A stretch of DNA of 64,000 bases. Origin: Petrolisthes cinctipes. Its lineage: Eukaryota; Arthropoda; Malacostraca; Decapoda; Porcellanidae. The notes beneath the pieces were generated by a model that worked only from the letters and a program-made list of their open reading frames with translations, was not told the DNA's origin and ran no database searches. The DNA is taken from NCBI GenBank assembly GCA_033782935.1, contig JAWQEG010002452.1, forward strand, positions 182,087 to 246,086. The letters are read 5' to 3'. The position numbers and the translations under genes were made by a program. Positions 51,201 to 54,080 of this stretch are shown piece by piece; position 1 is the stretch's first letter; the number at the start of each line of letters is the position of its first letter.

Positions 51201-51625
51201 AGGGGGTAGTACAGTGTTAGTAAATCTGGAGTAAATTATTCCTCCAAACTATTCCAAGCGACAGGGCACCATTATTTTTGTTCATTAGGTCCTGTTTCCT
51301 GGCATACTTTGGAGGAATCAAGGAGCTACAATGTAACAAAGGTGTACTATCCCCTTAATGAATGAGTAAAATTTCACATAATTTTATTTTATGTTGTAGT
51401 ACAGTACTTTATATTTTAGTTTCCATTTTTTTTTTTTTTTTTTTCTGTTGCTCTCTCCACTGCCTTACATTTTCCTATACAATATAAACTTTTTGTTAAC
51501 TGATAACTCTCCTTGACAGTGACACAGACAGCACCTCTGTTAGCAGCCGCTCTCAACGTTCCTCATCCAACCAGAAAAAAACTGCTCGGAAGAATAGTGT
51601 CAAGACCAAGAAATTGCGGAAATAA
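15126..51625 (+). CDS. NCAPG: condensin I subunit CAP-G (NCAPG), complete coding gene of 21 exons
   Basis: Join 15126-15224, 16996-17223, 19002-19230, 22436-22572, 23903-24261, 25880-26075, 27135-27356, 29866-30024, 30690-30932, 32954-33154, 34102-34234, 36257-36480, 38745-38915, 39760-39919, 40600-40700, 41907-42020, 42941-43029, 45867-46070, 46861-46998, 50564-51055, 51520-51625. All introns are GT-AG, phases agree, and the total of 4005 nt encodes 1334 residues. CAP-G is a HEAT-repeat protein that binds the kleisin CAP-H and DNA in condensin I, which compacts mitotic chromosomes. Collinear similarity to vertebrate NCAPG runs through residues 1-910, for example AVRYRVCQLINILLGQM, ADVRRAVLN, TIAQRVRLISEGL, LRHMLGVFFPLYA and NQEIISEAFLPTL. 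The last 420 residues are low-complexity, rich in Ser, Lys, Arg and S/T-P sites. The start is chosen as the only Met in the first exon before the conserved region, with context aagATGG. Human NCAPG is 1015 residues, so this tail is long. Confidence 0.93.
15268..15482. mobile_element. TA-target hairpin MITE (family I)
   Basis: The ends TACAGTCGGCCTCAGGAATT and its complement are in NCAPG intron 1, 44 bp after the donor. The TA is at both edges. No coding capacity. Confidence 0.85.
15568..15914. mobile_element. hAT-type short element with 8-bp target-site duplication
   Basis: The body is 15576-15906 (331 bp), with ends CAGGGATGCGTGTGGCCC and a degraded complement ending GTGCATCCCTA. CCGTAGAG lies at 15568-15575 and 15907-15914. 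Confidence 0.88.
16211..16558 (+). mobile_element. SINE family A with (AAC)n tail
   Basis: A 340-bp repeat ending in aacaacaacaacaacaac. It has a tRNA-like part near 16300-16350 (tagctcttgtggtaacgtgg, then ggtatcaagg as possible A and B boxes). Other copies are on the minus strand at 31178 and 49993. It shares its tail type with the jockey-like LINE and may use its machinery. Confidence 0.7.
16996..17223 (+). CDS. NCAPG: NCAPG coding exon 2 (aa 34-109)
   Basis: Acceptor catttcag, donor GTAAGT. It begins NDFDKFFVEF and matches the first NCAPG HEAT region (AFVAKFATS). It carries an acidic insert before LIQFLLD. Confidence 0.9.
17400..17559. mobile_element. TTAA-type MITE (family F), copy 1
   Basis: The ends taaggaccctgt and acagggccccttaa face each other. 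The core is gcttctgattcctcctgac, with atgccac..aaacaa facing tttcatagcaatatttgaagg. Confidence 0.8.
17779..17940. mobile_element. TTAA-type MITE (family E), clean copy
   Basis: TTAA stands at both edges with inverted GGGG-rich ends (ttaaggggggac / attctccccttaa). The inner arms gattcctccaaa and tttggaggaatc are complementary. TTAA targets suggest a piggyBac-type mobiliser (inference). Confidence 0.85.
18085..18327 (-). mobile_element. TA-target MITE family C, copy 2
   Basis: Full-length family C element, in NCAPG intron 2, bounded by gggtcgattccaca and gtggaatcgaccc. Confidence 0.88.
18797..18950. mobile_element. TA-target MITE family D, right part
   Basis: Family D is about 215 bp with ends TACAGCCACAATCAAATA and its complement. 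This copy lacks the left end and stops 50 bp before the acceptor of exon 3. The orphan end tacagtcggcaaa at 18579 is a fragment of another family. Confidence 0.75.
19002..19230 (+). CDS. NCAPG: NCAPG coding exon 3 (aa 110-186)
   Basis: Acceptor attgcttgcag, donor GTAACC. It encodes one of the best conserved HEAT blocks, with RVCQLINILLGQ and AVARLQDP. A SINE starts only about 6 bp into the following intron. Confidence 0.95.
19236..19519 (-). mobile_element. tRNA-derived SINE (family S), copy 1, abutting NCAPG exon 3 donor
   Basis: On the minus strand the head reads tggccgagtggttagtgt (A box) and gatcgattcctctc (B box), in a tRNA-Ser-like layout. The body contains a (TG)n run, seen on + as (CA)n at 19293-19320. 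The distal end lies about 6 bp from the exon 3 splice donor at 19231. Confidence 0.85.
19745..19845. repeat. (GACT)n / (GGCT)n tetranucleotide tract
   Basis: Imperfect tetranucleotide repeat in NCAPG intron 3. Purine-rich (GAGA, GGAA) tracts follow at 20040-20145. Confidence 0.85.
20324..21774. mobile_element. 1.45-kb non-coding TA-flanked element with seven internal motif copies
   Basis: The ends are near-inverted: TACCTTAAAACACCCTAACT at the left and agttagggtgttttacggta at the right, with TA at both edges. The 14-bp motif TGTCCGAAGTTAGG or its complement recurs at 20337, 20503, 20526, 20547, 21357, 21730 and 21750, clustered at both ends. No transposase frame is visible. It lies in NCAPG intron 3. 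Confidence 0.7.
21801..22037. mobile_element. hairpin MITE (family T)
   Basis: The ends catggaggtagtataggtgg and its complement, each followed by agtcgcca / tggcgact. The inner arms include ttggcgccttcaatatg and catcttgaaggcgcc. NCAPG intron 3. Confidence 0.82.
22286..22358. mobile_element. short TA-target hairpin MITE (family H), copy 1
   Basis: 73 bp. TACAGTCGCGGCACATAGTC faces its complement with only about 20 bp of loop. A single end of the same family is at 26497-26520 and a full copy is at 47938-48138. Confidence 0.85.
22408..22435 (+). other. poly-T polypyrimidine tract at NCAPG exon 4 acceptor
   Basis: A run of about 25 uninterrupted T residues directly precedes cag at 22433-22435. 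It is an unusually pure polypyrimidine tract and length-unstable in principle. Confidence 0.8.
22436..22572 (+). CDS. NCAPG: NCAPG coding exon 4 (aa 186-231)
   Basis: Phase 1 entry, donor GTTAGT. It encodes MDPNADVRRAVLN and ERTRDVRDLVRRQ, aligning with NDSNPEVRRAVLS and GRTKDVKEAVRK of vertebrate NCAPG. Confidence 0.95.
22944..23094. mobile_element. TTAA-type MITE (family F), clean copy
   Basis: TTAA at both edges. The ends ttaaggaccctgtga and tcacagggtcccttaa are perfect inverted repeats. NCAPG intron 4. Confidence 0.9.
23413..23628 (-). repeat. dispersed GATT-tailed retroposon-like repeat, near-complete copy
   Basis: On the minus strand it starts ccgtagaggggtattgcctg, passes ttaagggttttggcgcccc, and ends in (ATTG)n-type repeats (gattgattgat on +). 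Other copies are at 9888, 47328, 49081, 51127 and 52892. It is probably a SINE or LINE 3' end; no Pol III boxes recognised. Confidence 0.65.
23903..24261 (+). CDS. NCAPG: NCAPG coding exon 5 (aa 232-351)
   Basis: Acceptor atattccag. It encodes VHLKSLTIAQRVRLISEGL, the WLRMVHGNVLDLL block and SALYWRCLAQHL. I place the donor at GTTGGT (24262) because it gives a phase-2 end that joins exon 6 in frame. Reading on would enter the transposon at 24290. Confidence 0.85.
24290..24376 (+). mobile_element. family C MITE, internally deleted to 87 bp
   Basis: Keeps both ends (gggtcgattccacag and ggaatcgaccc) with most of the middle lost. It begins 28 bp after the donor of exon 5. Confidence 0.8.
24377..24690 (+). 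pseudogene. LINE polyprotein C-terminal fragment
   Basis: Contains VGVSKSLDQRVEESF, the same block as CGVSKSLDQRLKESVMRWYG at 29320-29380, and then decays. NCAPG intron 5. Confidence 0.6.
24885..25088 (-). mobile_element. jockey-like LINE 3' end (copy B2)
   Basis: Begins with the inverted (AAC)n tail and ends catcccggacaggcatctac. A GTAGGGT-like direct repeat at the borders is compatible with a target-site duplication. Confidence 0.75.
25100..25850 (+). mobile_element. RTE-like LINE, 5'-truncated 3' part (R4)
   Basis: Plus-strand frame with TLTYASETW, MSYLRGACGLTRWDGESNES, LRWFGHVERM and RGRPPVKWQNRVEEYV, the same family as R1, R2 and R6. It ends near ggagctattgataatgag, about 30-40 bp before the acceptor of NCAPG exon 6. 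Confidence 0.85.
25880..26075 (+). CDS. NCAPG: NCAPG coding exon 6 (aa 351-416)
   Basis: Acceptor atttcacag (ends 25879), donor GTAATG at 26076. It encodes NEGAEEALDSILPELTRFC, an acidic loop and DFVTKQLISMT, aligning with GDEGEEFLEQILPE and LMTKEFIGQQL. It has no internal start codon near its 5' end and lies about 40 bp after a LINE tail, so simple gene finders may miss it. Confidence 0.88.
27058..27088. repeat. (ATT)n microsatellite
   Basis: A run of ATT trinucleotides in NCAPG intron 6, just upstream of exon 7. Confidence 0.9.
27135..27356 (+). CDS. NCAPG: NCAPG coding exon 7 (aa 417-490)
   Basis: Acceptor tttttcag, donor GTACAG. It encodes VGRRSLDHLIRTLLVS, LAEIISEVREP and a Lys/Glu-rich helix, matching IVTEIISEIRAP of vertebrate NCAPG. 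Confidence 0.93.
28015..28258. mobile_element. TA-target hairpin MITE (family Q)
   Basis: Ends TACACCCAGAAGTACTAATC with its near complement. It has poly-C/G inner parts and matching ggagttggatgtgg arms. Its removal with one TA restores the RT reading NVYMDG. Confidence 0.9.
28283..28447. mobile_element. TTAA-type MITE (family E) inside LINE
   Basis: Arms ggggagattctctttctggt and ccagaaagagattattccc with the family core between. Second insertion into the reverse-transcriptase pseudogene. Confidence 0.8.
28505..28815 (-). repeat. dispersed CCTAACC-containing repeat, copy 2, inverted
   Basis: Inverted relative to 14453-14730. Here it is bounded by gaaagaattgctgtt and aacggcaattctttc, which may be its true inverted ends. 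Third insertion into the LINE. Confidence 0.75.
29866..30024 (+). CDS. NCAPG: NCAPG coding exon 8 (aa 491-543)
   Basis: Acceptor ctccccag, donor GTGATT. It encodes a charged helical segment (VKEELEDCVRSLDLDRA, LKEELEALEAEADD) that aligns with the KEALENCITLQDFNRA...LKEEIKALED coil of NCAPG. Confidence 0.92.
30043..30255. mobile_element. TA-target MITE family D, copy 2
   Basis: Starts tacagccacaatcaaata, 18 bp after the donor of NCAPG exon 8. The right end is decayed (gattgtggatatt). Confidence 0.82.
30690..30932 (+). CDS. NCAPG: NCAPG coding exon 9 (aa 544-624)
   Basis: Acceptor attttgcag, donor GTTAGT. It encodes DSETLSKCLMIVCNM and DPAVRNKGVHALGLFCLLS, matching the AETLQKCLILCYEL and HPVVRNLAVLCLGCC HEAT block. 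Confidence 0.94.
31178..31540 (-). mobile_element. SINE family A, copy 2
   Basis: Inverted copy beginning ttgttattgttgttgatgtt and running through aggaggggctagccctatat. NCAPG intron 9. Confidence 0.75.
31721..32000 (-). mobile_element. tRNA-derived SINE (family S), copy 2
   Basis: Same head (gtggccgagtggttagtgtt on minus) and body as 19236-19519, with a small internal deletion. (CA)n at 31780-31801. Confidence 0.85.
32186..32428 (+). repeat. local tandem duplication, last part repeated again after exon 10
   Basis: A unit of about 90 bp starting atgatgagagaaggttctgc occurs twice. The segment 32333-32428 recurs at 33598-33692 with one visible mismatch. Confidence 0.85.
32660..32930 (-). mobile_element. 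LINE polyprotein C-terminal fragment
   Basis: Minus strand gives YVGKRVMAMEVEG, then GLTGDEYVDRAEW and an RR..ADPAYRR-like tail, a common RTE C-terminus. It ends about 25 bp before NCAPG exon 10. Confidence 0.6.
32954..33154 (+). CDS. NCAPG: NCAPG coding exon 10 (aa 625-691)
   Basis: Acceptor ttccttag, donor GTTGGT. It encodes IDVEQIQMTALRTVIDILHL and an acidic loop. An earlier GT at 33130 would drop a few residues and lose the phase. A TTAA MITE begins 9 bp after the donor. Confidence 0.88.
33164..33334. mobile_element. TTAA-type MITE (family E) next to exon 10 donor
   Basis: The left edge ttaaagaggtatatggtaca is 9 bp after the exon 10 donor. The right edge is gcatactatccccctaa. Both inner arms are present. 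Confidence 0.75.
33544..33596 (+). mobile_element. family C MITE, left end only
   Basis: Starts gggtcaattccacagtggt, then is cut off by the duplicated segment that starts at 33598. Confidence 0.75.
33797..34071. mobile_element. LINE 3' end (B3) cut by a family D MITE
   Basis: B3 (33797-33858) has the inverted (AAC)n tail and is interrupted where the family D element 33859-34071 begins with tacagccacaatc. D ends attgttgctgta, 30 bp before exon 11. Confidence 0.8.
34102..34234 (+). CDS. NCAPG: NCAPG coding exon 11 (aa 692-736)
   Basis: Acceptor attgtttacag, donor GTAAGC. It encodes LVAEGLCKLLLA and LSRLILMWYSPAT, nearly matching ILSRLILLWYNPVT of vertebrate NCAPG. Confidence 0.95.
34516..34741 (-). 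mobile_element. family C MITE, one end lost
   Basis: Starts inside the element at gtttgttagcttcccaacc and ends ccactgtggaatcgaccc. NCAPG intron 11. Confidence 0.8.
35241..35950 (-). pseudogene. jockey-like LINE, longest 3' part (B4)
   Basis: On the minus strand it encodes IQNRALKIITGCTATTPTD, HLHYETKVLKIKDHLDMRGT, then a C-terminal PGCNTAPHSIKHIIEDC module, and ends in (AAC)n at 35241-35252. Frames shift between the parts. It identifies the short B copies elsewhere as 5'-truncated insertions. Confidence 0.85.
35925..36106 (+). repeat. imperfect tandem duplication, about 100-bp unit
   Basis: Two units, each with aaataaggtgt, ggcagaagagaagcta and agctccactgtctcat. A (GT)n run separates them. 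Confidence 0.8.
36257..36480 (+). CDS. NCAPG: NCAPG coding exon 12 (aa 736-810)
   Basis: Acceptor gacttttcag (ends 36256), donor GTGAGT. Phase 1 entry gives ...PATEDESLLRHMLGVFFPLY. The open frame upstream of 36257 is intron. It contains NQEIISEAFLPTLHTLFSAP, the most conserved stretch of the family. Confidence 0.95.
36504..36720. mobile_element. TTAA-type MITE (family E) with internal AAT expansion
   Basis: Left edge ttaaggggggaatctc. The middle is expanded by (ATAA)n-like repeats at 36580-36680. The right end is decayed. NCAPG intron 12. Confidence 0.7.
37213..37453 (+). mobile_element. TA-target MITE family C, copy
   Basis: Complete element of 241 bp with slightly decayed left end (gagtcgattccacagt). 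NCAPG intron 12. Confidence 0.85.
37455..38420 (+). pseudogene. RTE-like LINE (R6), internally deleted
   Basis: N-terminal linker region (GSAWWSQEVKDTIEKKDRR, NKKLFWKEVRKE) followed directly by the C-terminal block VACGLTRWDGESN, and a gatagatagata tail at 38400-38413. The whole RT core is missing, and stops are present. Confidence 0.82.
38745..38915 (+). CDS. NCAPG: NCAPG coding exon 13 (aa 811-867)
   Basis: Acceptor gtgcaacag, donor GTAATG. It encodes VHDSLVFSICTDLLAFP and LRQVDVLAQKILK, aligning with VHDNLAMKICNEIL and LLVLLNEILEQV. Confidence 0.92.
38959..39179 (+). mobile_element. TA-target MITE family C, copy
   Basis: Bounded by gggtcgattccacagtggt and actgtggaaacgaccc. Begins 43 bp after the exon 13 donor. 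Confidence 0.85.
39385..39599. mobile_element. TA-target MITE family D, full copy
   Basis: TA at both edges, ends tacaggcacaatcaaata and tatttgattgtggctgta. NCAPG intron 13. Confidence 0.88.
39760..39919 (+). CDS. NCAPG: NCAPG coding exon 14 (aa 868-921)
   Basis: Acceptor tgatgacag, donor GTTAGT. It begins RMKERACLKLA, matching VKDRTCLRALEK, then a non-conserved acidic stretch. This is the last exon with clear HEAT-region similarity. Confidence 0.9.
39979..40363 (+). mobile_element. family C MITE with two extra tandem copies of its right end
   Basis: The full element 39979-40221 is followed by two further units of about 70 bp (tgaagccttacaagtg to cactgtggaatc), each ending with the terminal repeat. 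Confidence 0.88.
40367..40577 (-). mobile_element. jockey-like LINE 3' end (copy B5)
   Basis: Inverted tail gttgtggttgctgaag, ending acaggtatctacaatggctc. It sits between a family C array and the acceptor of exon 15. Confidence 0.8.
40600..40700 (+). CDS. NCAPG: NCAPG coding exon 15 (aa 921-954)
   Basis: Acceptor gtgtttcag, donor GTAAGT. Phase 1 entry. It encodes a basic stretch NRRKRML. A LINE remnant ends about 22 bp before the exon, so the acceptor sits on a very short stretch of non-repeat intron. Confidence 0.85.
41201..41509. mobile_element. two family D MITEs, one partial and one full
   Basis: Partial left end 41201-41273. Full element 41296-41509 with TA at both edges. NCAPG intron 15. 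Confidence 0.85.
41907..42020 (+). CDS. NCAPG: NCAPG coding exon 16 (aa 955-992)
   Basis: Acceptor tttcaaacag, donor GTGAGT. It encodes a tail segment with the possible CDK-type site TPNKR. Confidence 0.85.
42066..42366 (-). mobile_element. tRNA-derived SINE (family S), copy 3
   Basis: The most complete of the three. On the minus strand it reads gtggccgagtggttagtgtt, then a ctcgtaat anticodon-like loop, then gatcgattcctctc. Begins 46 bp after the exon 16 donor. Confidence 0.87.
42507..42620 (+). mobile_element. hAT-like terminal fragment
   Basis: CAGTGGTTCTTAAACTTC at 42507 is a typical hAT end followed by a cacgccccc stretch. No matching right end found. Confidence 0.5.
42941..43029 (+). 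CDS. NCAPG: NCAPG coding exon 17 (aa 993-1022)
   Basis: Acceptor ggtttttcag, donor GTAAGT, phase 2 exit. Short tail exon encoding TPVLDKSLRVHLVRLDSP. It is accepted because phases on both sides fit and the frame is open. Confidence 0.8.
43150..43421. mobile_element. inverted-repeat element (family U)
   Basis: Ends acttcagcagtagatagtgt and acactatctactactgaagt. The interior contains a LINE-like snippet and no intact gene. NCAPG intron 17. Confidence 0.7.
43430..43687. mobile_element. TA-target hairpin MITE (family M)
   Basis: Ends TACAGTTGGGGAATAAAGTA and its near complement. A half copy lies at 55784-55893. Confidence 0.87.
44185..44400 (-). mobile_element. LINE 3' end with (GATA)n tail
   Basis: Tail tctatctatctatt on +, then ccagacgccttaatccccg and pyrimidine-rich sequence that reads on minus as an Arg/Glu/Gly-rich polyprotein C-terminus. 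A different subfamily from R1. Confidence 0.6.
44565..44806 (+). repeat. three tandem units of about 72 bp
   Basis: Each unit carries gtctaccaagttact, aaacaacaaacttaataata and attgtgttgcagttac. NCAPG intron 17. Confidence 0.88.
44873..45090. mobile_element. TA-target MITE family D, full copy
   Basis: TA at both edges, ends tacagccacaatcaaata and attgtggctgta. NCAPG intron 17. Confidence 0.88.
45209..45369. mobile_element. TTAA-type MITE (family E), clean copy
   Basis: TTAA at both edges, ends ttaagggggtaattcc and cacttcccccttaa. NCAPG intron 17. Confidence 0.88.
45561..45802 (-). mobile_element. TA-target MITE family C, copy with TA duplication
   Basis: With ends AGGGTCGATT and AATCGACCCT the flanks are TA on both sides (gcatTA ... 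TAgttt). It ends 64 bp before exon 18. Confidence 0.88.
45867..46070 (+). CDS. NCAPG: NCAPG coding exon 18 (aa 1022-1090)
   Basis: Acceptor atgtttacag, donor GTATTA. Phase 2 entry gives LTPSRRESGVYEDEDLFES..., open to the donor. Acidic and S/T-rich. The longest open frame over this stretch is in a different frame and is a shadow. Confidence 0.82.
46115..46175 (+). mobile_element. single end of foldback family N
   Basis: TACAGGGTGTATCGCGACGT, the same terminus as the complete element at 57390-58135. It lies next to an (AT)n run at 46094-46114. Confidence 0.75.
46140..46810 (-). pseudogene. RTE-like LINE, linker plus start of RT (R7)
   Basis: Minus strand: VGVNDVYEMFKTLV, KGSAWWSEEVKDAVEKK, NKKLFWNEVKRER, then VWKRHFDHLMNEGMGG and GVDLITAEMLKCRGEVVVEW. 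Stops are present. It fills almost all of NCAPG intron 18. Confidence 0.8.
46861..46998 (+). CDS. NCAPG: NCAPG coding exon 19 (aa 1090-1136)
   Basis: Acceptor cttttctcgcatgcag, donor GTATGT. It encodes a Ser-rich basic stretch with GKRRSK and STPVKVPRKSR (possible CDK1 and nuclear-localisation motifs). Confidence 0.85.
47109..47321. mobile_element. TA-target hairpin MITE (family G), diverged copy
   Basis: Ends tacagttggcagcaaaagtc and its near complement. A much better preserved copy is at 62184-62347. Confidence 0.78.
47328..47492 (+). repeat. dispersed GATT-tailed retroposon-like repeat
   Basis: Reads aagggttttggcgcccctt through gtgctatatgacctcgctgt and ends in caatcaatcaatc. Confidence 0.7.
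47600..48138. mobile_element. cluster of three joined hairpin MITEs (families K, O, H)
   Basis: K starts tacactcggataccac (47600), with arms around cccgagatctgaag. O is 47782-47939 (gctcaaaaagtatctgaaaa and complement). H is 47938-48138 (tacagtcacggcagatagtc and complement). O and H share the TA at 47938-47939. NCAPG intron 19. Confidence 0.8.
48457..48655. mobile_element. TA-target hairpin MITE (family P)
   Basis: Long arms, about 80 bp each, starting tacacacaaaaa and including tgacaccacgaatgaag / cttcattcgtggtgtca. TA at both edges. Confidence 0.85.
49081..49190 (-). repeat. dispersed GATT-tailed repeat, fragment
   Basis: Inverted copy with gattgattgat, then aggcgccgcaacagcgaggt. Shared duplicated segments around gtatgataaacaccaacag lie at 48890-49010. 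Confidence 0.65.
49296..49886 (-). pseudogene. MADF-BESS protein gene, frameshifted remnant
   Basis: The minus-strand start MEVELLISKVFERSALWDTR resembles the beginning of a MADF (Myb/SANT-like) domain. After a frame change comes ANKKVVDKLWAEIS, then a charged linker (about 49840-49540), and after another frame change SLRAFLPHVKKIPAEKKLAF, a good BESS motif, and a Ser/Tyr-rich end. MADF-BESS proteins are DNA-binding regulators and also accessory proteins of PIF/Harbinger transposons. At least two frameshifts make this copy non-functional. It is antisense inside NCAPG intron 19. Confidence 0.55.
49993..50185 (-). mobile_element. SINE family A, copy 3
   Basis: Inverted tail ttgttgttgttgttg, then gttctcccggggcagaatgg, ending near gtctggaggcctct. 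Confidence 0.75.
50564..51055 (+). CDS. NCAPG: NCAPG coding exon 20 (aa 1136-1300)
   Basis: Acceptor ccatttcatcag, donor GTAAAA. The largest exon. It encodes LKEKFSKLKTRSSSS, a Lys/Arg/Ser-rich disordered tail with NKRGRSRPKKS and ENSTPVRRSSRLG. It is probably a phospho-regulated DNA- or partner-binding tail (inference). Confidence 0.88.
51127..51190 (+). repeat. dispersed GATT-tailed repeat, 5' fragment
   Basis: Head ccccgtaggaaagtattgcc to gggtttgggcacccc, truncated where the next MITE begins. NCAPG intron 20. Confidence 0.65.
51198..51358. mobile_element. TTAA-type MITE (family E), clean copy
   Basis: TTAA at both edges, ends ttaagggggtagtac and gtactatccccttaa. NCAPG intron 20. Confidence 0.9.
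51520..51625 (+). CDS. NCAPG: NCAPG coding exon 21 (aa 1300-1334, stop)
   Basis: Acceptor ccttgacag (ends 51519). It encodes a final Ser/Lys-rich stretch ending KTKKLRK, with stop TAA at 51623-51625. I noticed no canonical AATAAA soon after; AGTAAA at about 51690 is a weak candidate. Confidence 0.88.
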
Positions 51626-51776
51626 GTGAAAATTATGAAAATTATTACCAAAGGGTGACACAAAAAGCAAAGAGTTATGATAAATTCAGTAAATAATTTG
51701 TTGGGCTAAAAAAAGGCAATGAAAACTGAATTTTTGAATATTATTGTCTTATGTATTGTTCTAGAATTTAGATTAC

Positions 51777-51940
51777 TTAAGGTGGTAATTCGTTTTTGGT
51801 ACATTGGAGTGCCTTGATTCCTCCATAGTATGCTAGGAAACAACAGAACCAGAAGAGCAAAAATAATAGTGTTCTGTTGCTTGGAATAGTTTGGAGGATT
51901 CAGTTGCTCCAGATTTACCAACACAAAACTTCCCCCTTAA
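51777..51940. mobile_element. TTAA-type MITE (family E), clean copy
   Basis: TTAA at both edges, just downstream of the NCAPG stop and possibly within its 3' UTR. Confidence 0.88.
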
Positions 51941-52017
51941 TTTAGTATAATTCCCATGAATGGTTGCAATGTATACTGTAGTACTTTATTTTATTGGTAT
52001 CATTGCATCCAGATGTA

Positions 52018-52262
52018 GGGTCGATTCCACAGTGGTATTGGCTTGTTAGCTTCCCAACCAACCACACTTGTAAGGCTTCATTATTTTCCAGAAGCTGAGT
52101 ATCCACATTCACAAAATCTATCAAACAGTTAGATAATGATGATCACTGCCTAGTTTATTCACCAAATTCATTACATAATTCAGCCATAAGTCATTTAAAC
52201 TGCTAACATTTTTTCGTTTACGTACTAACAAACTACTACGACAACCACTGTGGAATTGACCC
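52018..52262 (-). mobile_element. TA-target MITE family C, copy
   Basis: Complete element, ends gggtcgattccacagtggt and ccactgtggaattgaccc. Confidence 0.85.
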
Positions 52263-52547
52263 GTAGTCTTCCTCTCATGCTTTACTGGATTCATTACCAT
52301 CATTAACATGACTTCATTTCCTTCCGATTTTTTTTTTTTTTTTTTTTTTTTTTCTCTCTCTGAGTTGAGAACTGCTGCTGAAATAAGGATTTCTATAGGA
52401 TTGAACCTCACAGGGGGATATTGCCTGTAAATATTGTGGGCAAATCTTTTAACACCTAAAAACCTCAGAGCCAGAATTCTGGTGATTTCCTATTACACAG
52501 TAGTCCTTAAAACCAGAATTCTGCAGTAGATAAAAAAAAAAACTGGC

Positions 52548-52572
52548 TATCTATCTATCTATCTATCTATAG
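52548..52572. repeat. (CTAT)n tract, probably a LINE tail stub
   Basis: ctatctatctatctat followed by agctctgg, resembling the tail and first bases of the R1/R2 LINE 3' end. Confidence 0.5.
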
Positions 52573-52587
52573 CTCTGGAATTGGAAG

Positions 52588-52824
52588 TACAGTGCTGAAT
52601 TAACGTTCTGTCCCTCAGCCAGCCACAGGGCGCCAGCCTTCTGAATCACTTCAGGCTCGGACAATGAAACACCACACTAAATTTCAAATTCCCTTATCAT
52701 TCTGATGCCCATCTGTTGTTTATTACTGAATCTTTCATTTGGCACTTCATTGTCTGAGCCTGAATTGGTGTCAAAGGCAAGCACGCTGGCTAGCTCCAGG
52801 ACAGAACAATAGTCCGGCACAGTA
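52588..52824. mobile_element. diverged TA-target hairpin MITE (family V)
   Basis: Ends tacagtgctgaattaacgtt and ...tagtccggcacagta. Inner arms gttctgtcc / ggacagaac and tcaggctcggacaatgaa / ttcattgtctgagcctga. Confidence 0.72.
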
Positions 52825-52891
52825 CCTCAGTTTTTTAGCATGATTTGTGGTTCTGGAGGTAGGCAGGCTGGGAGAATAGCGGTCATGAGGG

Positions 52892-53010
52892 ATTAAGGGT
52901 TTTGGCACCACTTTGAATCCAAGCCAATCCTTTTTAACTGTTCCTCCTTTCCTTTTTTTTCCTCCCTACTTTCTGTCCATCCCTTGTGGCACAAGGTCTT
53001 TCTGGCGTCA
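52892..53010 (+). repeat. dispersed GATT-tailed repeat, fragment
   Basis: taagggttttggcaccactttg followed by the pyrimidine-rich body, diverged. Confidence 0.55.
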
Positions 53011-53698
53011 GTCTTATTTATTTCCCTTCATAATAAGATTTCTGAGACTGAAGAAAGAATATGCAGTGCAGTATGTACTATGGCTAATTCATTTTTATTG
53101 ACTTTCATATTACAGTACATATGTACAATTTGATGACATGTAAAATTTAATTACAGTTTTGCATGTAAAATAATTTAGAGGAATTTAGTTTTGTACGTTT
53201 CCTATCTAGTTTATTATTAATGGCTATGAATAGGTTACTGAAGATTAATTGAAATTAGATTACTATACTTTATCTGACTATGAATAATAAATATAGGTTT
53301 TCATACTGTAGCTTTGTTTTCATTCCTAGCAATACTAGGCACGGTTTTATTCAGGAAGTGTAACAAAGATGCTGCGTGGACCCAAGTACGTATAAAAAAT
53401 AATAAGTTGCCTCCGATGCGTTGCCGTTGCCTGCTGTGATGCCCGTGGAATGCCTGCTGTGTTGCGTGAAGGTATATAGTTGCGTATCTTGAGAGTAGGA
53501 GTGTGGCTGCCGAGTCAGGAACGTAGCTAGCGTGTGTCAAGGTGAGAGTGTGGGTGCAGTGGACGGCGTCTAGGCTAGCGGCTAGCAGGGCAGGCTAGAA
53601 GACGGGAGAGAGGTCTTCTCGGTGTGGACAAGGTTTAAAGAATACAAGGTTAACCCGCCTCTCCTGCCTTATTACTGGAGCTCTCTCACTGTGCGCTG

Positions 53699-54080
53699 AC
53701 ATGGCTAATTGTTCGGTGAGAGTATGCAAGTCAAGACAGAGGGAGAAAGAAAATGAGGCTACATAGCCTTTAAATTTCCACAATTCCAGTTCCTTGGTTC
53801 CCATGTAAAGGCAGGGGAAGGCACATGGAATGAGGCAGCTATAATCATAGCAAGGAAGCTTTAATGACACCAAGTTATTTCTTCTTTGATGAGCATAACA
53901 AATTGGAAAGCCTTTTTTTTATGTTATGGACTGAAGTCACTGAAACCTGGGGAAGGATCGACAAAACATTTGATTCAGTATATTTCTCAAAGTAATTTAC
54001 TTGAGAAGGTGACCTTGATTGTTCGATGTCGAATGTTTTTTAGAATTCGTGTGCTGAACAGCGAGATATAAAATCCTCCA
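53699..54080 (+). pseudogene. possible THAP-domain / transposase-derived remnant
   Basis: ATG at 53701 gives MANCSVRVCKSRQREKENE with Cys spacing like the start of a THAP zinc finger. A shifted frame continues AFKFPQFQFLGSHVK, where THAP has its FP block. Further on, 53886-54069 gives HLIQYISQSNLLEKVTLIVR and FFRIRVLNSEI, like the C-terminus of a transposase. It is broken by stops and frame changes. Upstream GC-richer sequence (53390-53690) could be its old promoter. Identification is tentative. Confidence 0.3.

Noticed and set aside
513..51625. RNF4 and NCAPG as a functional cluster
   Set aside because: They are neighbours on the same strand, and both act on chromosomes, but about 8 kb and separate signals divide them; the sequence shows no shared regulation.
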